DNA of 64,000 nt from NCBI GenBank assembly GCA_910579495.1, contig CAJTVD010000006.1, positions 1 to 64,000 on the forward strand, read 5' to 3'. Positions 56,350 to 64,000 of this stretch are shown here, piece by piece. Source of the stretch: an uncultured Lachnospiraceae bacterium (GTDB lineage Bacteria; Bacillota; Clostridia; Lachnospirales; Lachnospiraceae). How positions within the stretch are numbered: the first letter of the stretch is position 1; each line of letters starts with the position of its first letter. The notes below the pieces were generated by a model. That model searched no databases and was not told the origin of the DNA. It saw only the letters and a program-made list of their open reading frames with translations. The position numbers and the translations under genes are program-made.

Positions 56350-58749
56350 ATGAAGAAAAAGTTTATTGCACTTTTGTGCGCTGTATCATTGGTGGCGCTG
56401 TCCCTTGCAGGATGCGGGACTGGCAGTAAAGATACAGGCACGCAGGAGGGGCAGGCAAATGAGGGGGAGGGCGTTTCCGGCGGGGAGGATGGAAAACAGG
56501 ATGATGGTAAGAAAGAGGGATCAGACAGCCAGGATGGGACAGGGGAAAATACTGCCATGGGCAGGTATGTGGAAAGTACCATGGATATGTCAGAATACTG
56601 CTTAAGTTCTTTTAGGATCACCAGGCTGCAGGATGGGACGCTTGTGATACCTGACCGCTATAATGGCAAGGTTATATCCAGGGATAATGGCACTACCTGG
56701 GAAATGGAGGAAATGGACTGGCTTACGGAAATCGTAAAGGAAAAAAAGTCTTATGTTACTTCCATATCCTGTGGGGCAGACGGTACCTTTGGGATTATTT
56801 ATGAAGATGGCAGCAAGGAGGAGGAAGGGGAAGGAAATGGGAATATTAATACAGAAGGACTTTTGGTAAAGCCGGACGGTACTAAAATTCCCTTCCAGGT
56901 ACCCATCGTGGAGGAAGATTCCTGGATCAGCAGTGTATGGTTTTCAGGTTCAGGAAGAGTTTTTGTCACTACATTGGGCAGAAATATCTATGAGATCAAA
57001 GAGGATGGCAGCAGCGAGAAGTTCCTTACGGTTAACGGAAGGCCCCAGCACCTGGAGTTTGTTGGGAATGTGATGGTGATAGACGGGGAACACATGGATG
57101 AAATGCTGCTGTATGATATAGAAAAGAAAGAATATGTGGCAGATGAGGTATTAGTAGATTTTGTAAATGAAAATTATAAAAACAGGAACTACAGCACCGT
57201 TGACTGCTATACCATGTTCTTTTTCCCGGGAGAAGAGAATGTGCTCTATCTTGCAGGGGATAAGGGGCTGCACCGCCATGTGATCGGAGGGGGAGCCATG
57301 GAACAGGTGATAGACGCAAACCTGTCCATTTTTGGCAATCCGGCTTACATTTTTTTCGGCATGGCTGCGCTTGCGGATAATGAATTCCTGGCACTGCTCA
57401 CCGGGCAACAGTTGGTGCGCTTTACTTACAACCCGGATATTCCCACAGTGCCTAATGAGCGGCTGAAACTTTACAGCTTAGAGGACAGCGATACTATACG
57501 CCAGGCAGTTACGCTCTTCCAGTCAAATAATCCTGGGATATATGTGGAATATGAGGTTGGCATGGGAGAGGAAAGCTCTGTTACCAGGGAGGATGCACTG
57601 AAAAAGTTGAATACCCAGATTATGGCAGGGCAGGGGCCGGATGTACTGGTCCTGGACGGTATGCCTGCCGGTTCCTATATTGACAAAGGGATGTTATTGG
57701 ATTTGACAGAGTGCATCAATGAAATGGATGCAGAGAGTAAACCCTTTGACAATATTATAGAAGCCTTCCGGAAGGACGGGAAAGTTTACATGCTGCCCTG
57801 TGAAATCATGCTTCCCCTGATAAGCGGGAAAGAAGGGGATCTCTCCGGCGTGGAAGATTTGGAAAGCCTGGCGGAGCTGGTGGAGCGGCTCAGGAAGGAA
57901 AATCCCGGAAGTGATATTCTCCAAATCTGTTCGGAAAAGGGGATCATGCGCCTGTTTGCCATGGTATCAGCCCCGGAATGGAAAACGGAGACAGGAGGGA
58001 TCAATAAGGAAAGGATCAGTGATTTCCTGCAGCAGACGAAAAGGATTTATGACGCCCAGATGGACGGCCTGGAAGAGGAATTTATCGACGGTTACAGGAA
58101 AAGAAGTGAAAATATCATGGAATATTACGGCGTGGAGCTGGAAGATTCCGATTTCCTTGGCAGTATAGGATGGTATGCCATTATCGGGGAGGGCATTCCG
58201 GTCCAGTGCGGCTCGGCCTCTTACAGAACCCAGATTACGGAATTGTTTTCCATCAATAAAGTAAAGGGATTTGAAGACCATGCGTTTAAGCCGTTAAACG
58301 GCCATAGCAAAGATGTATTTGTGCCCAAAACACTGGTAGGCATCAATGCTGCCTCCACGCAGATGGATGCGGCAAAGGAAATGATTAAAACGCTGTTCGG
58401 AAAGAGTAACCAGTCTTCCCTGTTTAAAGGGTTTACAGTAACACAGGGCGGCCTTGAGGCGCTCTTTACCATAGATGAGAAATACTTAAGCGCAGAAGGG
58501 ATTTATAGCTATATGAGCACAGGCAGCCCGGAGGGTGATTTTATTTCTTTTGATATCTACTGGTTCAGCGACGGGCAGAAGGAGATGACGGAAAAATGGC
58601 TGAAACAGGTCAGGGTACCTTATGTGCCAGACCAGGTACTGGAGGAAGCGGTTTATAATGAAGGCACCAGCTATATCCAGGGAAAGCAGAGCCTGGAGGA
58701 GGCAGTGGATGCCATAGAACAGAGAGTTTCTATTTACATGTCTGAATAA
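56350..58749 (+). CDS. Large ABC solute-binding lipoprotein
   Basis: A 799-residue lipoprotein with lipobox LVALSLAGCG (Cys about 21) and an acidic low-complexity linker (about 25-65). Residues about 75-360 are beta-rich with repeated short blade-like motifs (LQDGTLVIPDRYNGKVISRDNGTTWEM; SISCGADGTFGIIYEDGS), suggesting a beta-propeller. Residues about 370-799 form a type 1 extracellular solute-binding domain (DTIRQAVTLFQSNNPGIYVEYEVG; IMAGQGPDVLVLDGMPAGSY). GGAGGAGAAGG precedes the ATG. It is twice the usual length of a sugar-binding protein. Two permease genes follow, so it is an importer component with an added sensor-like domain. Confidence 0.86.
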   Translation: MKKKFIALLCAVSLVALSLAGCGTGSKDTGTQEGQANEGEGVSGGEDGKQDDGKKEGSDSQDGTGENTAMGRYVESTMDMSEYCLSSFRITRLQDGTLVIPDRYNGKVISRDNGTTWEMEEMDWLTEIVKEKKSYVTSISCGADGTFGIIYEDGSKEEEGEGNGNINTEGLLVKPDGTKIPFQVPIVEEDSWISSVWFSGSGRVFVTTLGRNIYEIKEDGSSEKFLTVNGRPQHLEFVGNVMVIDGEHMDEMLLYDIEKKEYVADEVLVDFVNENYKNRNYSTVDCYTMFFFPGEENVLYLAGDKGLHRHVIGGGAMEQVIDANLSIFGNPAYIFFGMAALADNEFLALLTGQQLVRFTYNPDIPTVPNERLKLYSLEDSDTIRQAVTLFQSNNPGIYVEYEVGMGEESSVTREDALKKLNTQIMAGQGPDVLVLDGMPAGSYIDKGMLLDLTECINEMDAESKPFDNIIEAFRKDGKVYMLPCEIMLPLISGKEGDLSGVEDLESLAELVERLRKENPGSDILQICSEKGIMRLFAMVSAPEWKTETGGINKERISDFLQQTKRIYDAQMDGLEEEFIDGYRKRSENIMEYYGVELEDSDFLGSIGWYAIIGEGIPVQCGSASYRTQITELFSINKVKGFEDHAFKPLNGHSKDVFVPKTLVGINAASTQMDAAKEMIKTLFGKSNQSSLFKGFTVTQGGLEALFTIDEKYLSAEGIYSYMSTGSPEGDFISFDIYWFSDGQKEMTEKWLKQVRVPYVPDQVLEEAVYNEGTSYIQGKQSLEEAVDAIEQRVSIYMSE

Positions 58750-58760
58750 ACATGCAGGAA

Positions 58761-58821
58761 GGCAGCCAGGCTGCCCAGAGCATTTGCGGACGCAAGATTT
58801 TTGCGGCCGTAAATGGCTCTG
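58761..58821 (+). other. Intercistronic stem-loops between binding protein and permease genes
   Basis: Two hairpins lie in the gap: a 7-bp GGCAGCC stem (58761-58775) and a long stem of about 20 bp with few mismatches (CAGAGC... / ...GCTCTG, 58776-58821). No T-run follows. As in the first importer operon, this probably protects or processes the binding-protein mRNA. Confidence 0.6.
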
Positions 58822-58868
58822 CGGTAAAGGAACCGTGAAGGCAGTTATGGCAGAGTGGAATAGGAGGC

Positions 58869-59738
58869 ATGGGTTTGAAGAAGAGAAAAGACAGAAGGGC
58901 ATTTTTTATATTTATGGCACCCAGCCTGGCAGGCGTGGCCCTGTTTGTGCTTGCCCCTTTTATGGACGTGTTTAAAAGGTCTTTCACAACGGCAGTCACG
59001 GGAAAATATACGGGCGTGGATAATTACAAAACGATATTTCAAAACCAGGCGTTTTTGGTAGCCCTTTCCAATACCATCCGTTTTACCCTTGTGTGTATTC
59101 CCCTTCTGGTACTGATAGGGTTTCTGGTTGCCTTCCCTTTGGGCAGGCTAAAGAATGCCGGGCTGGTCAAATCTGTTTATCTGTTTCCTTTGGCTATGCC
59201 TACGGCAACCATTGTCATGGTCTGGAAAATGTTTTTTTACAAACAGGGGTTTTTAAACCTGTTTCTTTCCAAAATCGGGGAGTGGACATGTGCCTGGGGG
59301 GAGATACATAATGATTATCTGGGGACAGAAGCTGCCTTTTGGGTTTTGGTGTTTAGTTATATCTGGAAAAATACCGGCTATACGGTGGTTCTCTGGCTTG
59401 CGGGTATATTAAGTATCCCGGAAGAACTGATAGAGGCGTCAAAGGTGGATGGGGCAGGGGGGCTTAGGCGGGTCATTTACATCATCCTCCCCAACTTAAA
59501 GGGAACCCTTTACACCATTGTGATCCTGTCTTTTTTAAATTCATTTAAGATTTACAGGGAGGCTTATCTGGTGGCGGGGGCATATCCCCATAAGAGCATT
59601 TACCTGCTGCAGCATACTTTCAATAATTGGTTTGTGAATCTGGAATTTGATAAAATGGCGGCAGCAGCGGTATGCACAGGGGGCTTTTTGTTTGCTGTGA
59701 TTCTGGGGCTGCAGAAGGTGTGGGATAAAGAAGTTTAA
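58869..59738 (+). CDS. ABC sugar transporter permease (MalF/UgpA-type)
   Basis: A 289-residue membrane protein with six helices and the EAA loop EELIEASKVDGAGGLRRVIYIILPNLKGT. GGAGG lies 5 bases before the ATG. It pairs with the next permease and the upstream binding protein. No ATPase is encoded, so a shared MsmX-like ATPase is expected. The substrate is not known; an oligosaccharide is usual for the family. Confidence 0.92.
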   Translation: MGLKKRKDRRAFFIFMAPSLAGVALFVLAPFMDVFKRSFTTAVTGKYTGVDNYKTIFQNQAFLVALSNTIRFTLVCIPLLVLIGFLVAFPLGRLKNAGLVKSVYLFPLAMPTATIVMVWKMFFYKQGFLNLFLSKIGEWTCAWGEIHNDYLGTEAAFWVLVFSYIWKNTGYTVVLWLAGILSIPEELIEASKVDGAGGLRRVIYIILPNLKGTLYTIVILSFLNSFKIYREAYLVAGAYPHKSIYLLQHTFNNWFVNLEFDKMAAAAVCTGGFLFAVILGLQKVWDKEV

Positions 59739-59742
59739 AGAA

Positions 59743-60618
59743 ATGGGAAAATTTATGAAGTCCGGATTGTTAACAGGTATTCAAAAAACATTGGTCATAA
59801 CTGCATTGATACTCCCGGGGATATTTGTGGCGCTTCCGGTAATGGTTTTAATTACCGGGTCTGTGATGGACAGATATGAGCTGAAAGATTATCTGGGCCC
59901 GGTTTTTATGGAGGGGACAGAATTTATCAGATGGAAACTGGTGCCGGATTTTCCCTCCTTTGATAATTATGGAAAGCTGCTGTTCCTAACGCCCCAGTTT
60001 TTTGTGCTGTTTTGGAACTCCATGAAAATGGTGTCATGCATTCTGGCAGGCCAGCTTCTTGTGGGTGTCCCGGCTGCTTGGGCCTTTGCGGTGTACAAAG
60101 TACGGGCAGGAAAACTGCTGTTTGCGCTGTATGTGGTACTGATGCTTTTGCCTTTCCAGGTGACCATGCTTTCCAGCTACCTGGTACTTAACAGGCTGTC
60201 ACTGCTGAATACCCAGCAGGCGGTGGTCCTGCCCGCCATATTTTCTACGTTCCCGATTTTTTTAACCTATGGGGGCTTCCGGTGCATTCCGGGGCAGCTC
60301 TTTGAGGCGGCAAGGGTGGACGGCGCGGCAGAGATTACGGTCTTTTTCCGCATGGGGCTTCCCCTGGGGAAAAGCGGCATCTTGTCTGCCATGGTGCTGG
60401 GATTTTTGGAATACTGGAATATGATGGAACAGCCTATGGCCTTTTTGGACGACAAAGCGCTTTGGCCGTTATCTTTGTACCTGCCGGAGATTACCTGGGT
60501 ACAGGCAGGCTATGCTTTCTGCGCCTCGCTGATTACTCTGATACCCGCAGCTTTTGTATTTGTCATGGGGCAGGATTACCTGGAGCAGGGAATCATTTAT
60601 TCCGGCCTGAAAGAATAA
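59743..60618 (+). CDS. ABC sugar transporter permease (MalG/UgpE-type)
   Basis: A 291-residue permease with six helices and the EAA loop QLFEAARVDGAAEITVFFRMGLPLGKSG. The ATG lies 4 bases after the previous stop. It completes the importer. The C-terminal GQDYLEQGIIYSGLKE tail is typical of MalG-type subunits. It is followed closely by an adaptor-protein gene, an unusual companion for an importer. Confidence 0.92.
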   Translation: MGKFMKSGLLTGIQKTLVITALILPGIFVALPVMVLITGSVMDRYELKDYLGPVFMEGTEFIRWKLVPDFPSFDNYGKLLFLTPQFFVLFWNSMKMVSCILAGQLLVGVPAAWAFAVYKVRAGKLLFALYVVLMLLPFQVTMLSSYLVLNRLSLLNTQQAVVLPAIFSTFPIFLTYGGFRCIPGQLFEAARVDGAAEITVFFRMGLPLGKSGILSAMVLGFLEYWNMMEQPMAFLDDKALWPLSLYLPEITWVQAGYAFCASLITLIPAAFVFVMGQDYLEQGIIYSGLKE

Positions 60619-60644
60619 TGGAAAAAGAATAGGGGTTGAATGGA

Positions 60645-61952
60645 ATGCAGAAAAAGATTGTTGTGGGATTTGTCCTTTTCCTGGGATTTATGTGGCTCTG
60701 CACAGTGATATCAAAAAGCTTCTATACTACAAAGCTTCCTGTGGTAAGTACCTCAAAACCGGAGGAAAAATATATTGAACATATTGTAGAAGCGGACGGT
60801 ATCGTGGTGGAAGGGGGGAAAAAAGCAGTTACTGCCCTTGGGGGGCTCCGGGTGGAGGAGCTGCTTGTCCATGTGGGCGACAGGGTGGAGGAAGGGGATG
60901 TGCTTTTCCGGATTAACCTGGATGATTTAAGGGAGCTTATGAAGGATAAGCAGACAGAAATTGATAAGCTTCAGCTACAGGTAAATTCCATCCTGGAAAA
61001 CCAGGAGCTTGCCAGGCAGAAAAAAGAATTAGAGGAAGCCAGGGCAAGGGAAGATTATGACACTACGGCCAGAGAGAAAAACACAGATATCGGGCGGGCG
61101 GCGGATGTGTACGCCAGGAGGATGGAAGATTTAGAGGAAGAGGGGTTAACCGAAGAAGAACGGCAGGCCATTTTGGATGAACTGCAAAGCGCCGCTTATG
61201 GGGAAGCGGACGCCATGCGGGAACGTGACAGCGCGATGAAAGAAATCCAGCGGAACCTTGAGGATATTCAGTTCCCGGAAAACTCTGACGCCACCCTGTC
61301 TGTTACCCAGACGGAAATAACCAGCCTGCGGGGGGACCTGTCAGTTTATCAGAAGGTTTTAAACACCCAGGGAAATGTGACGGCAGAAGCGGCAGGCATG
61401 ATTACTGATATCTATGTGGAGGCCGGGAGCCGGGTGCCGGATTCAGCAGCGATCCTGATGACAGACGACAGCATCCCCTGCCAGCTGAAAGTACTCATTG
61501 ATAAGGAACAGAAAAAGTACATAGGGTTTGGGGATGAGGTTTCCATTACGCTGGATGGCAGCAGGAATGAGATGGAAACTACCATAGAATATTTTTCGGA
61601 AAGCCAGTCCATGCCGGGCAGCTTTGAGACATTTATCCCCCTTCCGGAGGGGATGGGAGTGCCGGGGCTTTCAGGAAAGCTGACCCATTCTGAGAGAGGG
61701 GAAAAGTATGGGTACTGTATATCCCCGGAAGCGGTCCATAGATTGGATAACAGGGAGTTTGTGTATGTTCTGAGGGAACGGGAAGGGATCCTTGGGAGGG
61801 AATACTATGTGGAAGAGGTAACGGTAAGGGTACGGGATGAGAACCGTGATTGGGCAGCAATCGAATCCCCTTCCCTGGATGGGGAAAGCCTGGTCATCAC
61901 CTCTGCCGACAAGGAGTTCGCCAAGGGTGATGTGGTCAGACGGATAGATTAA
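60645..61952 (+). CDS. HlyD-like membrane-fusion/adaptor protein
   Basis: A protein of about 435 residues anchored by one N-terminal helix (about 5-22), with a split biotinyl-lipoyl (barrel-sandwich) domain (VEADGIVVEGGKKAVTALGGLRVEELLVHVGDRVEEGDVLFRINL and, after the hairpin, GMITDIYVEAGSRVPDSAAIL). A long coiled-coil hairpin rich in Glu/Arg/Lys lies between (about 105-245), with beta-barrel domains after it. This is the architecture of periplasmic/extracytoplasmic adaptors of exporters such as MacA or HlyD. It sits at the end of an import-type operon and abuts a convergent ABC exporter gene. The ATG at 60645 is preferred over the TTG at 60636. Its partner transporter is not evident. Confidence 0.85.
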   Translation: MQKKIVVGFVLFLGFMWLCTVISKSFYTTKLPVVSTSKPEEKYIEHIVEADGIVVEGGKKAVTALGGLRVEELLVHVGDRVEEGDVLFRINLDDLRELMKDKQTEIDKLQLQVNSILENQELARQKKELEEARAREDYDTTAREKNTDIGRAADVYARRMEDLEEEGLTEEERQAILDELQSAAYGEADAMRERDSAMKEIQRNLEDIQFPENSDATLSVTQTEITSLRGDLSVYQKVLNTQGNVTAEAAGMITDIYVEAGSRVPDSAAILMTDDSIPCQLKVLIDKEQKKYIGFGDEVSITLDGSRNEMETTIEYFSESQSMPGSFETFIPLPEGMGVPGLSGKLTHSERGEKYGYCISPEAVHRLDNREFVYVLREREGILGREYYVEEVTVRVRDENRDWAAIESPSLDGESLVITSADKEFAKGDVVRRID

Positions 61953-61953
61953 A

Positions 61954-63696
61954 TTACCTGGTTTTAAATTGCATATTGTAAAGCTCTGCATAAATGCCGC
62001 CTTTTGCCAGCAGCTCTTGGTGGCTGCCGCTTTCCGCGATGCCGTTTTCTGAAAGCACCAGTATTTTTTCCGCATTGCGGATGGTGGAAAGCCTGTGGGC
62101 AATCACAAAGGTGGTACGGTTCTTTGCCAGTTTTTCCAAAGATTCCTGTACGACCTTTTCGCTTTCATTGTCAAGGGCTGAGGTTGCCTCATCAAAGATG
62201 AGGATAGGCGGGTTTTTCAGGAATACCCTGGCGATGGACAGCCTTTGCTTCTGGCCGCCGGAGAGCTTGATGCCCCTTTGGCCGATATTGGTTTCATACC
62301 CTTCGGGGAGGTTCATAATAAATTCATGGGCATTGGCGTTCTGGGCGGCGGCAACGATTTCCGCATCCGATGCATCCGGCCGCCCGTAACGGATGTTGTC
62401 CATAACGCTCCCTGTAAAGAGGTACACATCCTGCTGGACTATGCCGATATTGCCCCGCAGGCTTTTCAGGGTGTAATCCCGGATGTCTGTACCGTCAATT
62501 AAAATGCACCCGGAGGACACATCATAAAATCTGGGGATCAGGCTGCACAGGGTAGATTTTCCAACCCCTGAAGTTCCCACCAGTGCAATATATTCCCCTT
62601 CCTTTACGTGAAGGTTTAAGTGGGAGAGGACGGTTTCAGAGTGTTCCTCATAATGGAAAGAAACATCCTTAAAGATAATGTCCCCCTTTGCCGCTGCCAG
62701 CTCTTTGGCGCCCGGCATGTCTGTAATATCCGGGTTTATGCTTAAAATCTCCAGAAACCTTGAGTAACCGGAGGCGCCGTTCTGGAACTGTTCCGTAAAA
62801 TTAATCAGCTTTTTGATGGGTTCCGTAAAGTTATTGATATAGAGCAGGAAGGTGATCAGGTCGGTAATGGAGATCATGCCTGCGGTGATAAACACAGCCC
62901 CCACCGCTATTACGGCTACACTGATAAAGGTGGTGAAAGCCCCCAGGCCGGAATGGTACAGGCCCATATACCGGTAGCTTTCCCTTTTGCTCTCCACAAA
63001 GCGGTCATTTCCCACTTTAAATTTGCCCATTTCCATCTCCTCATTGGCAAAGGATTTTACTACCCTGATGCCTGAGAGGTTGTCTTCAATCTGTGCATTG
63101 ATATCTGCAATTCTTGCCCGGTTTTTCACAAAGGCCCGTTTCATGCGCACATTAAAATAAAAGGCATAGGCCAACATAACAGGTACCACCCCAAAGGCAA
63201 CCAGCGCCAGCCTCCAGTTGATGGAAAGGAGGATAGAAAAGGAGCCGATGAGCTTAATAACGGAGATGACAATATCCTCAGGCCCGTGATGGAACAGTTC
63301 GCTGATTTCAAACAGGTCGTTGGTAACACGGCTCATAAGCTGGCCTACCTTCTGGTTGTCAAAAAAACGGAAAGACAGCTTCTGGTAGTGGGCAAAAATT
63401 TCATTCCGCATATTGTATTCCATTTTTGCTCCCATGATATGCCCGTAATAGGCAATAAAATAATTGCAGTAGCATTCAAGGATGATCAGCAATACCATAG
63501 CCCCGGTAAGCGCCATGACTGTTTGCAGGGAATCCGACGGTTCCCTGTAGATCACATCGCTGGTGATATACCGGATGATCAGGGGGATCACCAGGGTAAC
63601 GGCAGCCCCAAGGCAGGCGAAAAACATATCAGCGGCAAATATTTTTCTGTAAGGCTGATAGTAAGATAAAAATTTTTTCCATTTTCCTTTCTCCAT
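61954..63696 (-). CDS. ABC exporter, fused permease and ATPase (MsbA/BmrA-like)
   Basis: A half-transporter of about 580 residues: six membrane helices in residues 1-310 and a C-terminal ATPase with Walker A VGTSGVGKS, Q-loop GIVQQDVYLF, signature LSGGQKQRLS, Walker B PILIFDEATSALD and the H-loop histidine in FVIAHRLSTI. It works as a homodimer or heterodimer in lipid, peptide or drug export. The start at 63696 follows GAGGTG; the frame is open to 63765. It is convergent with the adaptor gene (1-base gap), which could be coincidental. Confidence 0.93.
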   Translation of the reverse strand: MEKGKWKKFLSYYQPYRKIFAADMFFACLGAAVTLVIPLIIRYITSDVIYREPSDSLQTVMALTGAMVLLIILECYCNYFIAYYGHIMGAKMEYNMRNEIFAHYQKLSFRFFDNQKVGQLMSRVTNDLFEISELFHHGPEDIVISVIKLIGSFSILLSINWRLALVAFGVVPVMLAYAFYFNVRMKRAFVKNRARIADINAQIEDNLSGIRVVKSFANEEMEMGKFKVGNDRFVESKRESYRYMGLYHSGLGAFTTFISVAVIAVGAVFITAGMISITDLITFLLYINNFTEPIKKLINFTEQFQNGASGYSRFLEILSINPDITDMPGAKELAAAKGDIIFKDVSFHYEEHSETVLSHLNLHVKEGEYIALVGTSGVGKSTLCSLIPRFYDVSSGCILIDGTDIRDYTLKSLRGNIGIVQQDVYLFTGSVMDNIRYGRPDASDAEIVAAAQNANAHEFIMNLPEGYETNIGQRGIKLSGGQKQRLSIARVFLKNPPILIFDEATSALDNESEKVVQESLEKLAKNRTTFVIAHRLSTIRNAEKILVLSENGIAESGSHQELLAKGGIYAELYNMQFKTR

Positions 63697-63885
63697 GTAG
63701 CACCTCATATATGATTTGATTTTTGGTCTGGTTAATATGGTAACACGTAATAGCAGGGGAGTCAAATATTGGCAGTGTGCCTGCTGCTTGTAAGGAATAG
63801 TTTATTTGTATAATTTGGGAGAATATGATATGATATCAAATACATTACCTGATAGTAGCTTTACTGAAAATGAGGGACGTGTAGA

Positions 63886-64000
63886 ATGGATTATGTAGTG
63901 CTTGATTTTGAGTGGAACCAGAGCAATAACGGGAAGGAGCCGGAGGCAAGGGAAATTCCTTTCGAGATCATTGACATTGGCGCTGTGAAGTTAAACAGCC
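63886..64000 (+). CDS. DEDD 3'-5' exonuclease, partial at window edge
   Basis: The first 38 codons of a gene cut by the window end: MDYVVLDFEWNQSNNGKEPE, then AREIPFEIIDIGAVKLNS. The DFEW motif with its metal-binding Asp and Glu and the following IIDIGAVKL strand mark the Exo I region of the RNase T/DNA polymerase III epsilon (DEDD) family, often annotated as an inhibitor-of-KinA-like exonuclease in clostridia. The rest of the domain is outside the window. Confidence 0.8.
   Translation, partial: MDYVVLDFEWNQSNNGKEPEAREIPFEIIDIGAVKLNS

Noticed and set aside
1..64000. CRISPR array, tRNA or rRNA genes, intact insertion sequence or prophage
   Set aside because: No spaced identical repeats, cloverleaf-like genes, rRNA stretches, transposase genes with terminal repeats or phage structural genes were seen by reading; a dedicated scan was not possible.

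Overview
The window is chromosomal DNA of a low-to-mid GC, Gram-positive, flagellated Firmicute, most likely a Lachnospiraceae-type clostridium. The evidence is a Bacillus/Clostridium-style gene complement: YtrA-type GntR regulators, a Bce-like two-component/ABC module, CUT1 sugar importers without their own ATPase, a T-box leader, CsrA beside flagellin, and Rpn-type transposase remnants. Ribosome binding sites are strong GGAGG types and the consensus promoters have 17-bp spacers. No rRNA, tRNA, intact insertion sequence, prophage or CRISPR array was seen.

Positions 1-17.6 kb are a mosaic of small accessory genes and gene debris: two partial ABC systems, a membrane methyltransferase run into an Rpn remnant, an AraC regulator overlapping a second-copy-like clpP, a GyrI-like protein, two WYL regulators (one divergent from a DJ-1/PfpI protein), acetyltransferases, a broken HD protein, a YdeI-family gene without a normal start codon, a TetR regulator with two operators and a membrane-spanning serine hydrolase, and a T-box-controlled methionyl-tRNA synthetase of unusual type. 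Positions 17.6-29.2 kb hold a lipoprotein, an HSL-type esterase, a complete response regulator/kinase/ABC ATPase/FtsX-type permease module with matching binding sites, and a large Lhr helicase.

Positions 29.4-40.5 kb form a peptidoglycan-sugar salvage operon. It has a solute-binding lipoprotein and two permeases, then MurQ, AnmK, NagZ, a GNAT acetyltransferase, NamZ (DUF1343) and a MurK-like sugar kinase, with a convergent RpiR/MurR-type regulator. Together they can import cell-wall disaccharides or muropeptides, split them, re-phosphorylate the sugars and convert MurNAc-6P to GlcNAc-6P. An orphan HipA-like kinase, a second two-component system and an orphan YtrA-type regulator follow.

Positions 44.7-53.8 kb are a flagellin island on the minus strand: csrA, flagellin, then six genes for what looks like flagellin glycosylation (GT2-like, CgeB-like and methyltransferase domains in fused and split forms). 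Upstream lies a tyrosine recombinase gene next to an exact SigD/sigma-28 promoter (TAAA-N15-GCCGATAT), both enclosed by a 25-bp inverted repeat with one mismatch. The promoter points away from csrA-flagellin, straight into a perfect 24-bp-arm palindrome. Inversion between the repeats would place it about 85 nt upstream of csrA, facing flagellin. This looks like a self-contained flagellar phase-variation switch, Hin-like in logic but with a tyrosine recombinase, captured in the OFF state, and is the main finding.

Positions 53.8-64 kb contain a flavodoxin-type oxidoreductase, a small type I toxin/antisense-like locus between 68-bp direct repeats, two promoters with identical 11-bp-period direct repeats driving a small lipoprotein and a second sugar-type ABC import operon that ends in an HlyD-like adaptor, an ABC exporter, and the start of a DEDD exonuclease cut by the window edge.

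All functions are inferred by reading motifs; no database search was run.
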